Shown: in pieces, positions 5,626-5,769 of the stretch | Position numbering within the stretch: the stretch's first letter is position 1 | How the letters are laid out: each line of letters starts with the position of its first letter | Assembly: GCA_019752975.1 (NCBI GenBank) | Contig: JAIELM010000438.1 | Span: forward strand, 1-5,769 | DNA: 5,769 nucleotides | Source: Undibacterium sp. | Lineage (GTDB): Bacteria; Pseudomonadota; Gammaproteobacteria; Burkholderiales; Burkholderiaceae_D | Reading direction: 5' to 3' | Made by a program: the position numbers and the translations under genes | The notes under the pieces: model-generated | What the model saw: the letters and a program-made list of their open reading frames with translations, nothing else | The model's database searches: none | Told to the model about the DNA's origin: nothing

Positions 5626-5769
5626 ATGTCCAAAGGTGTGGATAGAAAAATGAAGAGAACGAGGACAAAAGTGAGGATAGAACAATGAAGAGGACGAGGA
5701 CAATAGTGAGGAGAGAACAATGAAGACGACGAGGACAATAGTGAGGAGAGAACAATGAAAAAGACGAGG
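5626..5769 (+). other. Chain of overlapping 12-codon mini-ORFs in the tandem array
   Basis: An ATG at 5650 (or in frame at 5626, after AAGG) opens a frame ending TGA 5686-5688. The next ATG is at 5685, overlapping that stop as ATGA. The same happens at 5720 and 5755. Complete predicted peptides are MKRTRTKVRIEQ (5650-5688), MKRTRTIVRREQ (5685-5723) and MKTTRTIVRREQ (5720-5758), followed by MKKTR cut by the window end. Each internal ATG has AGGA or AGGAG six to seven bases upstream, so each unit carries a ribosome binding site, start, basic peptide and coupled stop. Real translation is unproven. A purine-rich repeat with one ATG will give such a pattern once it happens to hold the right stop. 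Confidence 0.35.
5641..5769. repeat. 35-bp purine-rich tandem repeat, at least 3.7 copies, running off the window
   Basis: Units lie at 5641-5675, 5676-5710, 5711-5745 and 5746-5769 (first 24 bases), with no spacers. Successive units differ by two or three substitutions and no indels. The plus strand is about 80 percent purine, with the core GACGAGGACAATAGTGAG. Differences are graded: the outer first copy is the most diverged, as expected when array edges escape homogenisation. The period is not a multiple of three and the plus strand has stops, so it does not encode a long repeat protein on that strand. The minus strand has no stop in any frame. Confidence 0.95.

Noticed and set aside
5641..5769. 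CRISPR array
   Set aside because: The 35-bp units are directly adjacent with no spacers, so this is a plain tandem repeat.

Overview
The window reads as accessory DNA from a Gram-negative proteobacterium, probably a beta- or gammaproteobacterium. The grounds are a vibriolysin-like M4 protease with PPC domains, a lipoprotein with a classical lipobox and BamE-like motifs, and an attC-like site. Base composition is moderate to AT-rich, apart from one visibly GC-richer insert near 4.89-5.26 kb. The exact taxon cannot be read from the sequence.

Layout: (1) 1-1353 is the 3' part of a secreted M4 zinc metalloprotease with two C-terminal PPC domains. (2) 1354-1631 has no gene; it holds a 7-bp-stem hairpin and a 22-bp sequence in two tandem copies. 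(3) 1632-1847 (minus strand) is a small Cys-containing, very acidic protein whose stop codon touches the repeat. (4) 2011-3947 holds three plus-strand genes with short gaps: an unrecognised 141-aa protein, a SUKH (SMI1/KNR4) protein of the immunity type, and a lipoprotein with two BamE-like motifs. (5) 3948-4309 has no gene. (6) 4310-4807 is an unrecognised, immunity-sized soluble protein. A 46-aa single-helix reading frame overlaps its end. (7) 4889-5258 looks like a single integron-type gene cassette: a short leader, a three-helix membrane protein, and a 57-bp attC-like site that also encodes the protein's last residues and stop. (8) 5259-5588 is a damaged or unusual small membrane-protein frame, possibly ending in a second, weaker attC-like site. 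(9) 5641-5769 is a 35-bp tandem array running off the window.

Two things stand out. Each unit of the 35-bp array carries a Shine-Dalgarno-like AGGA(G) and an ATG that opens a 12-codon basic mini-ORF. The TGA stop of each mini-ORF overlaps the ATG of the next, giving a chain of potentially coupled micro-ORFs. Separately, the GC-rich segment with an attC-like 3' end suggests a solitary cassette or small cassette cluster with no integrase in view. The middle of the window resembles a stockpile of orphan immunity-type genes, since no toxin is visible. Joint function of these genes is an inference from gene type and spacing only.
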